NCBI RefSeq assembly: GCF_023278365.1 | Contig: NZ_CP075338.1 | Coordinates: forward strand, 744,001-808,000 | DNA length: 64,000 nt | Direction of reading: 5' to 3' | Source: Epilithonimonas zeae | GTDB taxonomy: Bacteria > Bacteroidota > Bacteroidia > Flavobacteriales > Weeksellaceae | In this document: in pieces, positions 63,076-64,000 of the stretch | Layout: every line of letters begins with the position of its first letter | How positions within the stretch are numbered: position 1 is the first letter of the stretch | Program-made: the position numbers and the translations under genes | Notes under the pieces: generated by a model | The model's database searches: none | What the model was told of the DNA's origin: nothing | The model's input: the letters and a program-made list of their open reading frames with translations, nothing else

Positions 63076-63794
63076 AAAGGCTAATCATTTTTGTAATGGT
63101 TTACGTTTTCGGAATCATTACTGCACAAACAACGATTAACAGAAGTTTTGCTACGACTAAAAATCAAAATATCTCCTTGAAATTCGATTATCCTCAATTG
63201 ATTAAAATCAGCACTTGGGACAAAGATGAAATTCAGATTTTGGGAACTGTCAATATCAATGATAATGAAAACAATGATGCTTTTCAAATCAAAGAATCGA
63301 AGGAAGGAAATGCTCTTGTTATCGAAGGAAACGTTTCTGAAATGGATAAAATACCGCATCGGATAACAGTTCACAAGGGAAATGAGAAATTAACTTTTAA
63401 ATCCAAAGAAGATTATCAACAATATTCTAAAGCCAACGGAGTAACTTTCAACACGATGTCCAAAGGAGTTGATATCAATATTGAATTGGAAATCAAAGTT
63501 CCGAAATCTCTCAAAACCCAGATAGAAGCAAAATACGGTTTGGTAGAAGTTAAAAACTTCGGTGGAGAAATCAATGTTAATGCGCCTTATGGCGGTATTG
63601 ATGCTACGATTGCAGAAAGAAATACAGGAAAGCTTTCGGCAGAAACATATTTTGGGCAAATCTATTCTAATTTGGATGCTAAATTTGGCGGAAAAGATTC
63701 GGATGATTTTCATACCTTAGTGAGTACAACGTTGGGAAACGGACCACAATACAGTCTTGAATCCAAATACGGAAATATCTATCTAAGGAAATAA
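63072..63794 (+). CDS. DUF4097-like exported protein, second copy
   Basis: A 240-residue paralogue-like protein with a signal peptide (MKRLIIFVMVYVFGIITAQ). It keeps the same solenoid pattern (LKTQIEAKYGLVEVKNFGGEINVNAPYGGIDATIAERNTGKLSAETYFGQIYSNL, then YSLESKYGNIYLRK). The repeated YG-x-I/V-x-V/I edge matches its neighbour. Start overlaps the upstream stop, so both are coupled. Last gene of the ECF operon by spacing. Confidence 0.8.
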   Translation: MKRLIIFVMVYVFGIITAQTTINRSFATTKNQNISLKFDYPQLIKISTWDKDEIQILGTVNINDNENNDAFQIKESKEGNALVIEGNVSEMDKIPHRITVHKGNEKLTFKSKEDYQQYSKANGVTFNTMSKGVDINIELEIKVPKSLKTQIEAKYGLVEVKNFGGEINVNAPYGGIDATIAERNTGKLSAETYFGQIYSNLDAKFGGKDSDDFHTLVSTTLGNGPQYSLESKYGNIYLRK

Positions 63795-63798
63795 TTAA

Positions 63799-64000
63799 AT
63801 GAAAAACGAAATCAATAATAAAAAAATGACTGTCATCAATGGCAGTCATTTTTCGAATATGGAAGGTTTCTACGAGGAAGTTTCCCAGCTTTTTATGAAA
63901 GATGAAGATTGGAAAGTCGGGACATTGGACGGTTTTGATGATGTTTTATATGGATTTCGCGGCGAAATTATCTGGAAAAATTCCCAAAAGTCGAGAGAAG
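63799..64000 (+). CDS. Barstar-like ribonuclease inhibitor, cut by window end
   Basis: The visible 67 residues have the barstar pattern: TVINGSHFSNMEGFYEEVSQLFM, then WKVGTLDGFDDVLYGFRGEIIWKN. Barstar-family proteins bind and block barnase-type RNases. Two starts are possible: 63799, or 63826 (MTVINGSHF), which fits barstar better. A hairpin equal in stem to the purL terminator covers 63826-63849, that is, the start of the coding sequence. The 3' end and any RNase partner lie outside the window. Confidence 0.8.
   Translation, partial: MKNEINNKKMTVINGSHFSNMEGFYEEVSQLFMKDEDWKVGTLDGFDDVLYGFRGEIIWKNSQKSRE
63821..63854 (+). terminator. Terminator-like hairpin over the barstar start
   Basis: ATGACTGTCA-TCAA-TGGCAGTCAT with A-runs before and Ts after. 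It is a plausible end for the ECF operon but lies inside the barstar frame, so it can also control barstar translation or read-through. Confidence 0.6.

Noticed and set aside
1-64000. CRISPR array
   Set aside because: No run of regularly spaced identical repeats with unique spacers and no cas genes were seen.

Overview
The window reads as chromosomal DNA from a Bacteroidota member of the Flavobacteriia, most likely a Chryseobacterium- or Epilithonimonas-like Weeksellaceae. The basis is the AT-rich sequence, a SusC/SusD pair, a type IX secretion (T9SS) sorting domain, a GLPGLI-family protein, BT_3928-type DoxX and DUF1599 proteins, Bacteroidota-type -7 boxes (TAnnTTTG, clearest before rpsF) and the absence of Shine-Dalgarno-like leaders. 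I assign no species.

Layout. 1-3.8 kb: 3' part of polA, small YciI, VOC and SdpI genes, and an M28 peptidase lipoprotein. 3.9-15.2 kb: a polysaccharide utilisation locus (PUL) with a degenerate Nudix regulator, an MFS sugar transporter, SusC, SusD, a PKD-type surface lipoprotein, GH30, GH16 and a second GH30. 15.3-19.2 kb: a lipoprotein, an M14 peptidase, a 1.1-kb non-coding stretch and an XRE regulator with three operator-like repeats. 19.4-23.5 kb: a TPR/DUF6377 membrane regulator and a GH3 beta-glucosidase, which probably finishes beta-glucan breakdown started by the GH16/GH30 enzymes.

23.68-39.76 kb: an integrative element of about 16 kb in the 3' end of a CAU-anticodon tRNA gene. A 15-bp piece of the tRNA end is repeated at the far end, and a tyrosine recombinase lies beside the tRNA. 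The element carries an excisionase-like HTH protein and a phage-type replication initiator, a self-cleaving S24 repressor divergent from dinB and a DnaE-type polymerase around a perfect 19-bp palindrome, a beta-helix-like protein with two membrane segments and its partner, a protein joining an ABC-type ATPase to a methyltransferase-like domain, a candidate structured RNA with a predicted pseudoknot, and three small exported proteins.

39.8-64 kb is mostly housekeeping: mce, tpiA, TerB, DoxX and DUF1599 genes, folP, a T9SS surface protein, rpsF-rpsR-rplI, a thioredoxin-like protein, a lipid A-type acyltransferase, a glycosyltransferase, an exonuclease, apaG, purB and purL. It ends with an ECF sigma operon (sigma, anti-sigma-like protein, two DUF4097-like proteins). 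The sigma gene and the preceding GLPGLI gene share a -35/-10-like motif with identical spacing. A barstar-like gene is cut by the window end.

The strongest leads for something undescribed are on the tRNA-borne element: the repressor/polymerase switch, the ATPase-methyltransferase fusion, the beta-helix membrane pair and the structured RNA.
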